Below are positions 11,233-23,788 of a DNA stretch of 64,000 nucleotides, one piece after another. This DNA comes from Antedon mediterranea. Taxonomy: Eukaryota; Echinodermata; Crinoidea; Comatulida; Antedonidae. Below the pieces are notes generated by a model. It saw only the letters and a program-made list of their open reading frames with translations. It made no database searches and was not told the DNA's origin. The first letter of the stretch is position 1. Each line of letters begins with the position of its first letter. Position numbers and translations under genes: made by a program. The DNA is taken from contig NC_092673.1 of NCBI RefSeq assembly GCF_964355755.1, positions 10,981,001 to 11,045,000 of the forward strand, read 5' to 3'.

Positions 11233-11354
11233 ACGGAAAAGTGAGAACGGTGCAAGTTGAATTAAGAAATGAAGATAGAAATGCGAAGCAGACTGTAACT
11301 CGTGCAGTGCAACGATTGATCGTTCTAGTGGCAGTAGACGACATTGATGAATAG
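11139..11354 (+). pseudogene. BEL integrase C-terminal tail, shifted by a frameshift
   Basis: This frame starts with 'MQIGDVVLVQD', the typical SH3-like C-terminal module of BEL integrases, and overlaps the end of the main ORF in another frame. A single-base loss near 11110-11115 in the main frame would explain the switch. It ends about 20 bp before the 3' LTR. The purine run 'gtggggcggaa' just before 11374 is a plausible polypurine tract. Confidence 0.75.
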
Positions 11355-11373
11355 TTTGTTTCGTGGGGCGGAA

Positions 11374-11796
11374 TGTAAAGTTTGACTTTATATCTTGTTT
11401 AATGGTTTAGCGCCCTCTCTAGTTATAGATAATAAGAGTTGGTCAGAGGTCATGTTTACCATGTGAATCTTTGAATTGGTGATTGATACGCACATCTTAA
11501 GAGAATTCCCGTGAAATACAACCTTAATGTAGACGTAATAGTGTAAGTTCTTTGAGTAGTGCATTCACTGTATAGCACCTTGATATTATTATATACTGTA
11601 GCTCTAAGGAGTTTTTTGTCTAGTTTGCTTTTGGTAACTTTACAGTGGTGTAGGCCTAGGCCTAGCTTTGTTTTAGGCTTAGCCTTTAGATGCATGTGTT
11701 TATGTAATTTGTTATTGTTGCAGATTTCGAACATCTGATCATTGTTGAATTAAAGTTGTTTGGAAACGTTAACGTGTGACACGGGTCTTCTTTACA
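11374..11796 (+). repeat. BEL/Pao element, 3' LTR (423 bp)
   Basis: It matches the 5' LTR at 6898-7320 over its full length without visible differences. ACAAC (11797-11801) follows and matches the pre-insertion flank at 6893-6897, so both ends of the element are intact. Confidence 0.93.
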
Positions 11797-11801
11797 ACAA
11801 C

Positions 11802-14070
11802 TATTATCTTTCGTCAGATCATAGAATCCTTGTGAGTAATATGACAACACCAGCTAACAAAGCAGCCAGGTGGAAGAAGCATAAAAAGAAAAAACAGAGC
11901 AAGAGAGCCAACATGAGTAAACTTAAAGAAGAAAGAAATTAATAAAATTACTTCTCCTGAAAAGACAACCACTACATCAACTGATTGCTATACAGCACTT
12001 ATGAAAGTGCTAAATAAGGCAGTTGAAGAAGTCCCGAAGAAAACAAGAAACCAAAATGCTCATCCCCAGGATGGTGATGAAAGACTACAACAGCTTATAA
12101 AAGAAAGAAAGAATATTAACAAAAGCACAGTTACCTACAAAGAAGAGGAGATCAAGGCTATGCAGAAAGCAATTAAGATAAGGGTGAAGGAACTACGGAA
12201 TGAATATTTGTATGAAGAAGCAAGCAAGTTAAATGAAGCCCACCAAAATAGAAAAATTTTTGATTTATGGAGAAAAGCTAAGGAGCACGGTGATGTTATA
12301 AGAAAAGCACCAAAGCCTATAAAATGTCCAGGATTACGTGAACACTTTAAAGATCACTTTAATCCAGACCAATCTAGCCTTAAAATTCCAGATGAAATTA
12401 GCACACCTCCAGAATATATAATCAACCTGAGACAACCAGAATTTGAGATAGACGATGATCCTCCGTCCAAGAAAGAAATTATTGATGCAATCGGACATCT
12501 AAAAGGTCGCAAAGCAACCCTAGATGTCGCTTCTGAAATGTTGCAAGTCGCCACAGAGAACCCAGTATTCGTCGACCATGTACATAGACTGTTTGAGGAA
12601 ATTTGGAGAACCAAAGAAGTACCAAGTGATGGGGACTGTCCAAATTAACAACCATTTGTAAAAAAAAAGGCAGTACACTTGATCCATCAATGTATAGAGG
12701 AATATCGATTGGGTCTACTTTTTCAAAGATACTTATGATTATCATTCTTTCACGTTTTTCCATCTTTTATGAAAGTCAACTTCTACGCACACAGTTTGGA
12801 TTCAGGTCCAACAGAGGGTGCAATGATGCTATATATGTAATCAAGCAGATCCAGGAAATTGCATATCGCTCAAATCGCAAACTCTATACATGCTTCATTG
12901 ATTTAACAGCAGCATTCGACCATGTGAATTGTAATCTTCTTTTTCTAAGCGTTCGTAATAGATTTCACTTAAACCAGTCTACTACTATAATTGACATAAT
13001 ACAATCACTGTACAGCTCAACAAAAGCATACCTTGCTGACGACGATCCGAGAGATGATAAGTTCGAAACATCTTCTGGTGTGCGACAGGGTGGTATTGAG
13101 AGTACCAGCATGTTTAACCAATATTTTGATTACGTTATTAGTGTGTTCAAACAACGCTGTAAAGATGCTAGTTTGGATGGCCTAATGATACAATACCTAA
13201 TTCCTATTGAAGCTACAAATCGTGCTCAAAGACGTAAAGCACCGTCAAGGGGCATCTATGACGACTTTGAAAGTGGCTATGCTGACGATTTTGCTGTAAG
13301 CTCCTGGTCACAAGAAGAACTGCAAACCATTGTGAACACCTTGAATGAAGTTTGTCTGGAATTTGGTGTAAGAATTAGTGCCCCAAAAACAGAAACCATT
13401 ATATGGAACTGGAAAGAGGAAGTTGAAGAATACCCAAGATGCATCATACAAATTGGTGGCGTACACATTAACAACGTAACACACTTTAGATACCTTGGTG
13501 TAAGGGCTACCTACAATGATGTTCATATTGGAGATCAAGAAGTAAAATACAGAATCAATTCAGCCAAAGGAGCATTTGCAGAGAATAGGGCATTGCTTAC
13601 CAACAGAACGATCCACCTACAAACAAGAATGATGTTTCTTAATGGTCTAGTTAGGAGTAGACTCACCTATGGTTGCCATGCTTTGAGGGTAACAGGAAGT
13701 GAAATGTCCAAACTTAGCACAACATACAAAACCTTCCTAAGAAGAATGCTAGTGAATGGCTTTCAAAGGATCTGCCCACCAAACCATGTAGACATATCCT
13801 GAGATGAAGAAACAGATGAAAACTATATAGACTGACGTTACGTAATTGATAATGACGATCTCTACAAAATTACTGGCTGTCAACCGCTAGAAGAATATGT
13901 CTACAAGCAACAATTCAACTGGATCGGACATGTAATTAGAAAAGAAAATGAAGATCCTACAAAAATTCTTACTTTTCACACAACACAAAGTAAACGAAGA
14001 GGTCGGAATTAGATACCATCAGTACTTGATAGAGTTGTACAACAAAGTTAACTTACTAGATGCAACTTTA
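11802..14070 (+). pseudogene. LINE A, 3' half: end of endonuclease and reverse transcriptase
   Basis: This continues the LINE interrupted at 6897. 'SSDHRILV', the last endonuclease block, appears at about 11812-11835, then a basic linker (11760-11942 frame), a connecting frame (12001-12648) and a 370-residue frame (12690-13802). The last holds reverse transcriptase: 'FGFRSNRGCNDAI', 'CFIDLTAAFD' (first catalytic Asp), 'GVRQGG' and 'GYADDF' (catalytic YADD), with thumb. Past a stop at 13801, the C-terminal domain continues as 'FNWIGHVIRKEN' and 'KRRGRN' to about 14010. At least three frameshifts or stops show it is dead. Low certainty on clade (RTE-like). Confidence 0.82.
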
Positions 14071-14540
14071 TTGGAGCCTGCTTCAACAGAAATTTATAAT
14101 TCCCAGCAATGTTTTAACTGTATATATGAACTGTTTTATAAGTTGTTTTGTGACTGTGCAATTTGGTAGTAGTCACTCTGATACTGTACATTTAAAAGTA
14201 ACATTTATCCAAATGCCAACTTTAAGTCAATGGCTACCAGATGTCTCTGTGAGATGGTTATTTGTACCAGTACCAGTATCTTCAGGACCATAGTCACCAG
14301 TATGGTTGGTAAGTTTTCAACCTGTCAACTTTTGGCAGAAGCTTGAAGGAAATACAGATACAGCTCATTCACAAGATTTTTCATAGGCAGCATTAACTCC
14401 TACTTCTTATCTTCTACAATCTCAGCCGATTTCATTAGATATGTACCCCCTACAGATAGACCACCATTATACACTGGTTTGATGAGTGCACATGGTTGTG
14501 GTATAAAAAATCATGTACTAGGGAAAGACAAGAATGCCTG
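14071..14540. other. No recognisable gene
   Basis: AT-rich sequence between the LINE and the SINE. The short ORFs here have no recognisable similarity. The first part is probably LINE 3' untranslated sequence. Confidence 0.3.
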
Positions 14541-14544
14541 GTGA

Positions 14545-14832
14545 TGACTATTGGCCGAGATGAATGGAGGTGGACAGAGATGACATCGGCAGGGGTTCGA
14601 GGCTCACTCACTCCATGGTTCTGGTGGTAGAACGAGTCTTCTCGGATAAGGACTATAAACCGTAGGTCCAGTGTACACATCTAGCTCGTGTGCACTTTAA
14701 AGAACCTAGTACATCTTTCGAGACGAGTAGGGGGTTACCCCGGTGTATTAGTACATCACAGCCACTGATCACCAACTGGGCCCTCTGGGAGACCAGTCTT
14801 TGACTGAAGAGGTTACCCAGTATAAATATAAA
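14545..14832 (+). mobile_element. tRNA-derived SINE (family 1), plus copy
   Basis: The head has a tRNA Leu/Ser-like A box ('ggccgag', about 14553) and a B box 'ggttcgaggctc' (14594-14605), the internal RNA polymerase III promoter. The rest matches, in reverse complement, 52200-52492 along its length. The body ends 'ggttacccagtataaatata'. It needs a LINE's machinery to move. The A box is more eroded here than in the minus copy. Confidence 0.75.
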
Positions 14833-14959
14833 TTTCAATTCAAGAAGCAATTATTATGTCGACCCGGTGAACTATATGGCTTTTGGACATGTAGCATTGT
14901 GAAAATAGTGTTGAGGCCAGTGCTTTTTTTTAAACTGAACTTGTATTACCTATACAACC

Positions 14960-16210
14960 AGTGACACAAATATCTTAAAATGGAAAACATCTCTAAAGGA
15001 CAGAAGCACACTAATTCTGCTTTCTCTCTACAACTTGCTTCTACAAATGCAGACAGAGAAAGAGATTCTAAGTTTTTGATATTCATAAATGACAAGTTTT
15101 CTGTAAGTAATGTCGTTGATTTAATAATGTTTGCAGATGATACGAATATGTTTTTACAACACAATGATATCGTCACTGCCTTTACAATAATGACAAATGA
15201 ACTAAATAAAATTGAGAAATGGTGTAAAACTAATAGATTAAATATTAATACAATCAAGACTACATATTTAGTGGAAAGAATACAAACATTGACACATCCC
15301 AATTTGTACTTTCAATAAATAGAGTTTCAATAGATAGAGTACCATATACTAAATTTCTCGGTGTCATCATTGATGAGAAACTGAACTTTAGACACCATAC
15401 AAATGCAGTTTCTTGTAAAGCATCCTCAATAATTGGTGCCATGTGTCATATAAAAAATTTAGTATCTACTGAAGTGTTACTTACCATATACAAGACACTT
15501 ATATTACCAGTGTTGACATATGGTATTATTGTATGGGGTGCGGGAAACAAAGAAAATTTGGATTGCCTTCTTTTGCTTCAGAAAAGAGCTCTTAGGATTA
15601 TTTGTAAGTTAGACTTTCATCATCCCTCTTCTCAGCTCTTTGTGAAAACGGGCACATTTAATATATTTGATTTGTATAAAAACAGTGTTTTAAATTTTAT
15701 GTTTAAATACCAAAAAGGACAACTTCCAAAATGTTTTAATTCTTATTCAGTTTACCGTATTTGATAATTAATATACATATAACACTCGAAATAAAGACAA
15801 TTATTGTATAAAATTAAAATCAACTAATATGGGTCAGCAAAGTATAGCATATAGAGGACCTAAGCGATGGAATCAACTTATAAGAAATATAAGAGAGAGT
15901 GAAAATATATCAATATTTAAAAAACTATTACTAAATAAATGCATTAATAGTTATAAAGAAACAATATATCTTTGCGAAAACAACATTTGTAAAATATGTC
16001 TAACATTAACTTAATTAATTACATTTTCGTATATATTCTGAGACTGTGAAGTATATATATATATATATATATTATATTATAGTACGTTGTATTTTCCTTC
16101 ATTTATTTACTACATGAAAACAATTTTGTAATATATTTGTAAATTTATATTTTAAGTTAGGGTGCCACAGATTAAAAGCTTTGCTTGCTTGTGGTTACCC
16201 TGTTTTTCAC
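14960..16210 (+). pseudogene. LINE B, 5'-truncated 3' end (reverse transcriptase C-terminus)
   Basis: The frame at 14980-15318 carries reverse transcriptase block 'MFADDTNMFL' (FADD active site) and 'WCKTNRLNIN'. After a stop near 15318 the next frame gives 'TKFLGVIIDEKLNF'. The frame at 15441-15764 gives 'LTYGIIVWGAG...LLLLQKRALRIIC', and 15829-16014 gives 'AYRGPKRWNQL', the usual order of the C-terminal region in CR1/L2-like LINEs. The 3' end near 16150-16200 has 'gccacagattaaaagctttgcttgcttgtggt', a small hairpin resembling the 3' end of the antisense LINE near 47960. Multiple stops; inactive. Confidence 0.75.
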
Positions 16211-16215
16211 ACTTT

Positions 16216-16247
16216 ATTAGGTGATCATTTAGAATAAAATGATCACC
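16216..16247. repeat. 12-bp-arm palindrome AGGTGATCATTT / AAATGATCACCT
   Basis: Two perfect inverted 12-bp arms are separated by a few bases. The right arm, 'aaaatgatcacct', recurs just upstream of the Helitron-like 3' end at 25608-25622 and in altered form at about 50358, so it probably marks the start of that terminal module here. Confidence 0.6.
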
Positions 16248-16273
16248 TATTGTTATTGTATGAAATCTTTATT

Positions 16274-16366
16274 GGTTATCCGCAACTTGTTGCGGATAAC
16301 CCTTGTGATTGTAAATATCTTTTTCATCTTCTTTGTTATTAGTTATCCTCTTAGTAGCGGATAACT
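16274..16366 (+). repeat. Hairpin cassette array 2
   Basis: Two stem-loops, GGTTATCCGCAAC-TT-GTTGCGGATAACC (16274-16301) and an imperfect AGTTATCC...GGATAACT (16341-16366), are each followed by 'CCTTGT-N-ATYGT'. They are the same types as hairpins in the 5.4-5.56 kb array, in opposite orientation. Confidence 0.7.
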
Positions 16367-16379
16367 CCTTGTAATCGTC

Positions 16380-17700
16380 CTGTTACTTTTTTTTTTTTTT
16401 TTTCTTATTTCTTTCTCTTCCATTTTTGTATCTCACGTATCTCAAAAACTTGTAAACATAACATTTCATAACTTTGTCGACATATGGGCATTTACGTGAA
16501 GTTGTGCACCTCCTATTTTTGAATGACGTCAGAGTTGCGCAACGTGACTTACGTGTGATTTTATGATTTTTTATGATTGATCATAGGCTAAAAACCAAGC
16601 ATTATTTTGTTTTGATACTTTCTGAAAATTTAAGTCATATCAAGGGCAAACTTTTTGTGGATTAAAAATGCCATGTTTTACAAGACGTTACGCGCGCACG
16701 CGCATTTCTCCTCTGTTTTTGTGTCTTGCTTATATCAAAAATGTGTAAACATAACATTTCATAACTTTGTCAACATATGGGCATTCACGTGAAGTTGTGC
16801 ACCAGCTACTATTGTGAATGACGTCAGAAATGCGTAACGTGACTTACGCGTGATTTTATGAATTTCCCGTATTTAACATAGATTGAAAACCATATAACAA
16901 TTTAAGTTGAAATCAACTTTCTACGCTGATCATAACATTTTGAGCATGTCAAAAATTCCCACGCGCGCGAACAATCTTACGCGCGTGGTCCGCACGTAGC
17001 GCTAAAAACATCTTTTTTGCGTGAATTATGTTTTTTCAGCCTTTTATAGTAATTTTATCAACTTTTAAAACAATTTAGACTTAAAATTACGTCATACGAG
17101 CACGTCGAATTGTACAATTTGTGCGTGTTTTTAATGAAAAAATTCAAAAATTTGTCAAAATTATGCCTTTTTTTAAACAATCATAGATTCTAAACTACGA
17201 GGTAAACTTTTTTTTACTTACATATTCTGGAAGGTGATGAGTTGTAGATGTCGGATCATTAATCAATATGGTTAACCGGACATTGTGACGTCATCGTATG
17301 GCCACACGAATGTAAAATATATGATTTTTGTCTCTTTCGTTATTGCTCCTCACATTAAATGGAGCGCATCACCGTTATCTGTATTCTTTTTTTTCCGAGA
17401 TTTTAATATTGTCTAGGTCAATCAACTATCTTATGCATGTGTTAAAAATATTTAATTTTTATGACATCATCATGCCTAAAAATTTAAATTAGGTGTATAC
17501 AGATTATACTGTGTACTTTAAAATGTATATACTATATGACACAAAATAGACAGAATTTAGCACTAACAACATATCATATTCTTCAGTTCAGGTCATAATG
17601 CCATAATCTTTTTCTGTGTGCAACATTCCAACGTATGACGTGCACGTGGCGTTTGTCGAGCGGATAACTAACTCGTCAAAGTGACGAGTTTCATGTCTAG
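16380..17700 (+). mobile_element. Helitron-like unit 1 of the + array
   Basis: It starts after the hairpin cassette with a pyrimidine-rich run and contains two successive partial body modules (each with 'acgtcaga.ttgcg.aacgtgac'). It ends at the AACTCGTCA/TGACGAGTT hairpin and CTAG (17697-17700). No protein coding is present. The body carries TGACGTCA octamers and alternating CG tracts. Confidence 0.55.
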
Positions 17701-18998
17701 TTAGTTATCCGCTTAGTAGCGGATAACTCCTTGTAATCGTCCTGTTTCATCATATTTTTTTTTTTGGTTATCCGCAACTTAGTTGCAGGATAACCCATGT
17801 GATTGTAAATATCTTTTTTTTTCATCATCATCTTCTTTGTTCTTCTTTCTTTCCCTGATTTTTGTGAGCAGCATATCCCCTATAGCTTATGAATATAACT
17901 TTTGTATAACTTTGTCATTATATGGACATTTACCTGAAGTTGTGCACCTCCATATTTTGAATGACGTCAGAGTTGCGCAACATGACTTACGCGCGATTTT
18001 ATGAATTTCAATGATTGATCATAGGATAAAAAATAAAAGTCATTTTGAATTGACACTTAGTGAAAATTTTAGTTATATTAAGGGCAAACTTTCTATGGAT
18101 TAAAAATGGCATGTTTTACAAGAAGTTACGCGCGCACGCGCATTTAAAGTTTCAAAATGCGCAAAATTGATTTCTAATCAACTTTCTACGCTGATCATGA
18201 CATTTTGAGCATGTCAAAAATTCCCCCGCGCGCGAACAAATTTACGCGTATGGTGCGCACGGAGCATGAAAATCATGTTTTTTTCTCTTGAATTATGATT
18301 TTCCAACCTTTCCTAGTCATTTTAAAAAAGATTGACATTATTTGAAATTAAAATGACGTCATACGAACACGTTGATTTATACAATTTGCGCACGTTTTAG
18401 TTGAAAAAGTTATAAATATTGTCAAAATAATGCCAATTTTGAATCTATTATAGCTCCTCAGGATCATCCACGACCCCCAATTTTTTTAATTTTATATGTA
18501 AGTAGATATGTTGTAGATATGAATTCATGCAGAATCTTTACCCCTAGGATGTTATAACGTCATCGTATGGCCACACGAATGTAAAATATAGGGTTTTTTA
18601 CTCTTTCGTTATTGCTCATCACATTAAATAGAGCGCATCTCACTTTTAGGTGCCCAAAATTCTTCAAATTTGTTTTAATGTAATTATTTAGATAATTATC
18701 TTCTAAAATTGTTATCTTTATATGTCAATTTGATGACGTCATCATGTTAATAATTGGATTTAAAAGATGGGTCTCGTAATTTTGTCTATGCTACACTGTA
18801 TATAACATATACAGTTTATTCTGTAAAATACTGTAATATGATATATGCTACATAATAGGTACAATTCAGCACTGTAAACATATTTATTTCATGTCATAGG
18901 ATGGTATAATAATTGTCGAGGTTCATATGGTTAAGTATGTGCATGTTGCGTTTGCGCGGATAACCCGAACTCGTCAAAGTGACAAGTTCAAATCTTGT
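17701..18998 (+). mobile_element. Helitron-like unit 2, beginning with hairpin cassettes
   Basis: Directly after the previous CTAG come two hairpins (17703-17728 and 17766-17795), then the family body, then a terminal hairpin at 18969-18990 with a mismatch. The expected CTAG is degraded to CTTG, after which hairpin-cassette sequence 'taatcgtcctgttt' resumes. Confidence 0.5.
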
Positions 18999-21181
18999 AA
19001 TCGTCCTGTTTCATCATCTTTTTTTTTTTTTTTTTCTGTATTATACTTCTTTCCTTTTGTCATTTTTGTGCGTCGCGTTTCTCTAAAACGTGTAAACAGA
19101 ACATATCGTAACTTTGTCAACATATCGACATTTACGTGAACTTGTGCACCTCCTATTTTTGAATGACGTCAGAGTTGCGCAACGTGACTTGTGCGCGATT
19201 TTATGAATTTCAATGATTGATCATAGACTAAAAACGAAACATAATTTTGTTTTGACACTTTGTGAAAATTTAAGTCACATCAAGCGCAAACTTCCTATGG
19301 ATTAAAAATAGCATGTTTCACAAAAAGTTACGCGCGCACGCGCGTTTAAAATTTTAGAGTGCGAAAAATCAACTTTCATGTCATTTTGAGCATGTCAAAA
19401 ATTCCCACGCGCGCGAAACTTTTTACGCACGCGGTGCACACTTAGAGTTAAAAACATATTTTTTTCGCGTGATTCATGTTTTTTCAGCCTTTTATAGTAA
19501 TGTTACCAACCTTTAAACAATTTCGACTTAAAATTACGTCATACGAGCACGTCGAATTAAATAATTTGCACGCGTTTCTGGTGAAAAAGTTCAAAAATTC
19601 GTCAAAATTATGCCTATTTTTAAACAGTCATAGATTCTAAACTACATGGAGAACTTTTTTTTAATTACATATTCTGGAAGTTGATGAGTTGTAGATATCG
19701 AATCATGCATTAATATGGCTAACCTGACATTGTGACGTCATCGTATGGCCACGCGAATATAAAATATAGGATTTTTGTCTCTTTCGTCATAGCTCATCAC
19801 ATTTAATAGAGCGCATCTCCACTTATTCGTAGTCGATTTTCACCCCGATTTTAATATATTCTAGGTCAATCAACTATCTTTTGCATGAATTAAACATTTT
19901 TTAATTTTTTTATCGTCATCATGCCTAAAAATTTAAATTACGTTGGTCATTAATTTCATCTTTACAGTAAATTTTAATCTGTTATAGCTCGTAAGAATAA
20001 AATGTGATAATCAGGATTAAAACGTTTTCAGGAAGCTATTGTATTGCAGATACAAAATCATGTGAAAATTGTGCCAATCGAATGTTGTGACGTCATCATA
20101 TGGCAAGTTAAATACAAAAAGTCGTATTTTCATCTTTTGCGTTATATTTCATTACATTTAAAAGAGCGCGCATCAATATTTCAAGTATTCAAATTTCTTC
20201 TACACGTTAATATGTTGTTGCTGAGATAATTTCATTCTGAAATTTCTACTTTTGCATTTCATTTTGAAACCGTCAAGATGTTAAAAATTACAATAAAATA
20301 CGGGTCCCGTAATTTCACCTATTTTACACTGTTTGTGATATGTATACAGATTGTACTGTGTATACTATATGACACAAAATAACAGAATTCAGAAATAACA
20401 ACATATCATATTCTTCAGTTCAGGTCATAATGCCGTTATTGCTCATCACATTCAACAGAGCGCATCTTGCTTAATACGTATTTCATTTCCCCCGAGATTT
20501 TAATATTGTCTACGTCCATCAACTATCTTTCAAATGAGTTAGAAATATTTTAATTTTTATGACGTCATCATGTCTAAAAATGTAAATAACGTGGGTCACT
20601 TATTTTCATCTTTACAGAAAATTTCAATCTGTTATAGCTCGTCAGAATAAAAAGTGATAATCATGATTAAAACGTTTTCTGAAAGCTATTGGATTGTAGA
20701 TACGAATTCATGTGAATATTTTGCGAATCAGATGTTGTGATGTCATCATATGGCCAGTTGAATTCAAAAAGTCATATTTTCATCTCTTGCGTAAAAGTTC
20801 ATTGCGTTTAAACTAGAGCGCATCGCACTTTCACGTGCCCAAAATTCTTAAAATTTGAATTAATGTAATTATTTAGATAATGATCTTCTAAAATTGTTAT
20901 CTTTATATGCCAATTTGATGACGTCATCGTGTTAATAATTGGATTTAAAAGATGGGTCTCGTAATTTCGTCTATTCTACACTGTATATAACATACAGTGT
21001 ATTCTGTAAACACTGTAATGTGCTGTATGCTACAAAATAGGTACAATTCAGCACTGTAAACATTCTTAATTCATGTCATAGGATGGCATAATAATTGTCG
21101 AAGTTCATATAGTTTAAAGTATGTGCATGTTGCGTTTGCCCGGATAACCCGAACTCGTCAAAGTGACGAGTTCAAATCTAG
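18999..21181 (+). mobile_element. Helitron-like unit 3
   Basis: The unit starts after a poly-T tract with 'ctgtattatacttctttcc', and the same sequence starts the next unit at 21184. It ends with the hairpin at about 21152-21172 and CTAG at 21178-21181. The interior includes duplicated modules (for example the 'cagttcaggtcataatgccgtt' junction near 20430), so it may be two copies fused. Confidence 0.55.
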
Positions 21182-22675
21182 TTTCCTGTATTATACTTCT
21201 TTCCTTCTGTCATTTTTGTGCGTCGCGTTTCTCTAAACCGTGTTAACAGAACATATCGTAACTTTGTCAACATATCGACATTTACGTGAACTTGTGCACC
21301 TCCTATTTTTGAATGACGTCAGAGTTGCGCAACGTGAATTACGCGCGATTTTATGAATTTCAATGATTGATCATAGACTAAAAATCAAACATAATTTTGT
21401 TTTGACACTTTGTGAAAATTTAAGTCACATCAAGCGAAAACTTTCTATGGATTAAAAATAGCATCATTCACAAAAAGTTACGCGCGCACGCGCGTTTAAA
21501 ATTTTAGATTGCGAAAAATCAACGTCTAATCAACTTTCTATGCGTTTCATGTCATTTTGAGCATGTCAAAAATTCCCACGCGCGCGAAACTTTTTACGCA
21601 CGCGGTGCACACGTAGCGTTAAAAACATATTTTTTTCGCGTGATTTATGTTTTTTCAGCCTTTTATAGTAATGTTACCAACTTTTAAACAATTTCGACTT
21701 AAAAATACGTCATACGAGCACGTCGAATTAAATAATTTGCACGCGTTTCTGGTGAAAAAGTTCAAAAATTCGTCAAAATTATGCCTATTTTTAAACAGTC
21801 ATAGATTCTAAACTACATGGAGAACTTTTTTTTAATTAAATATTCTGGAAGTTGATGAGTTGTAGATATCGAATCATGCATTAATATGGCTAACAGGACA
21901 TTGTGACGTCATCGTATGGCCACGCGAATATAAAATATAGGATTTTTGTCTCTTTCGTCATAGCTAATCACATTTAATAGAGCGCATCTCCACTTATTCG
22001 TTGTTCATTTTCACCCCGATTTTAATTTAATTTTTTATTTTTTTTAGCGTCATCCTGCCTAAAAATTTAAATTACGTTGGTCATTAATTTCATCTTTACA
22101 GTAAATTTTAATCTGTTATAGCTCGTACGAATAAAATGTGATAATCTCGATTAAAACGTTTTCAGGAAGCTATTGTATTGTAGATACAAAATCATGTGAA
22201 AATTGTGCCAATCGAATGTTGTGACATCATCATATGGCCAGTTAAATACAAAAAGTCGTATTTTCATCTTTTGCATTATATTTCATTACATTTAAAAGAG
22301 CGCGCATCAATATTTCACGTATTCAAATTTCTTCTACACGTTAATATGTTGTTGCTGAGATAATTTCATTCTGAAATTTCTACTTTTGTATTTCATTTTG
22401 AAACCGTCAAGATGTTAAAAATTACAATAAAATACGGGTCCCGTAATTTCACCTATTTTACACTGTTTGTGATATGTATACAGATTGTACTGTGTATACT
22501 ATGTACTGTATATGACACAAAATAACAGAATTCAGAAATAACAACATATCATATTCTTCAGTTCAGGTCATAATGCCTTAATATTTTTCTGTGTGCAATA
22601 TTCTAACGTATGACGTGCATGTGGCGTTTGTCGAGCGGATAACTAACTCGTCAAAGTGACGAGTTTCATGTCTAG
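21182..22675 (+). mobile_element. Helitron-like unit 4
   Basis: This unit is highly similar to the first 1.4 kb of unit 3 and ends in a hairpin plus CTAG at 22672-22675. The head of this unit directly follows the CTAG of the previous one, which makes the arrangement head-to-tail rather than dispersed. Confidence 0.6.
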
Positions 22676-23788
22676 TTCTTCTTTCTTTCCCTGATTTTTG
22701 TGACCAGCATATCTCTATTACTTGTGAACATAACTTTGTATAACTTGGTAAAAAGATTGACATTGAAGTGTAGATGTGCAGCCAAGCTTTTGGACGATGT
22801 CATAGCCGCGTTGCGTAAGTTACGCGCAATTTTATGAATTTCTATAACTGATCATAACTATAGAACCAACAAATATTCTTTCATGAACCTTAGTGAAAAT
22901 TTAAGTCATATCAAGGGCAAACTTTCTATGGATTAAAAATGGCATGTTTCACAAAAAGTTACGCGCGCACGCGCATTTAAAATTTCAAAATGCGCAAAAT
23001 TAATTTCTAATCAACTTTCTACGCTGATCATGACATTTTGAGCATGTCAAAAATTCCCACGCGCGCGAACAAAATTACGCGTAAGGTGCGCACGGAGCAT
23101 AAAAATCATGTGTTTTTCTCTTGAATTATAATTTTACAGTCTTTCCTAGTCAATTTAAAAAAGATTGACATCATTTCAAATTAAAATGACGTCATACGAA
23201 CACGTTGATTTAGACAATTTGCGCGCATTTTAGTTGCAAAAATGACAAAATATTGTCAAAATTATGCCTATTTTTAATCTATTATAGCTCCTCATGATCA
23301 TCCATGACCCCCAATTTTTTTTATTTGATATGTAAGCAGATTTGTTGTAAATATAAATTCATGCAGAATATTTACCCCTCGGATGTTATGATGTCATCGT
23401 ATGGCCACACGAATGTAAAATATAGGATTTTTTACTCTTTCGTTATTGCTCATCACATTAAATAGAGCGCATCTCACTTTTACGTGCCCAAAATTCTTCA
23501 AATTTGTTCTCTTTATATGTCAATTTGATGACGTCATCGTGTTAATAATTGGATTTAAAAGATGGGTCTCGTAATTTTGTCTATGCTACACTGTATATAA
23601 CATAGTTTATTCTGTAAAATACTGTAATATGATGTATGCTATATAATAGGTACAATTCACCACTGTAAACATATGTATTTCATGTCATAGGATGGCATAA
23701 TAATTGTCGAGGTTCATATGGTTAAGTATGTGCATGTTGCGTTTGCGCGGATAACCCGAACTCGTCAAAGTGACGAGTTCAAATCTAG
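22676..23788 (+). mobile_element. Helitron-like unit 5
   Basis: About 1.1 kb, starting with 'ttcttctttctttcc' right after CTAG and ending with hairpin 23760-23780 and CTAG 23785-23788. Its start matches the sequence after the CTAG at 617. No ORF of note. Confidence 0.6.

Noticed and set aside
14545-14605. Functional tRNA-Leu/Ser gene
   Set aside because: Boxes A and B are present but no cloverleaf can be formed and about 230 bp of non-tRNA body follows; it is a SINE.
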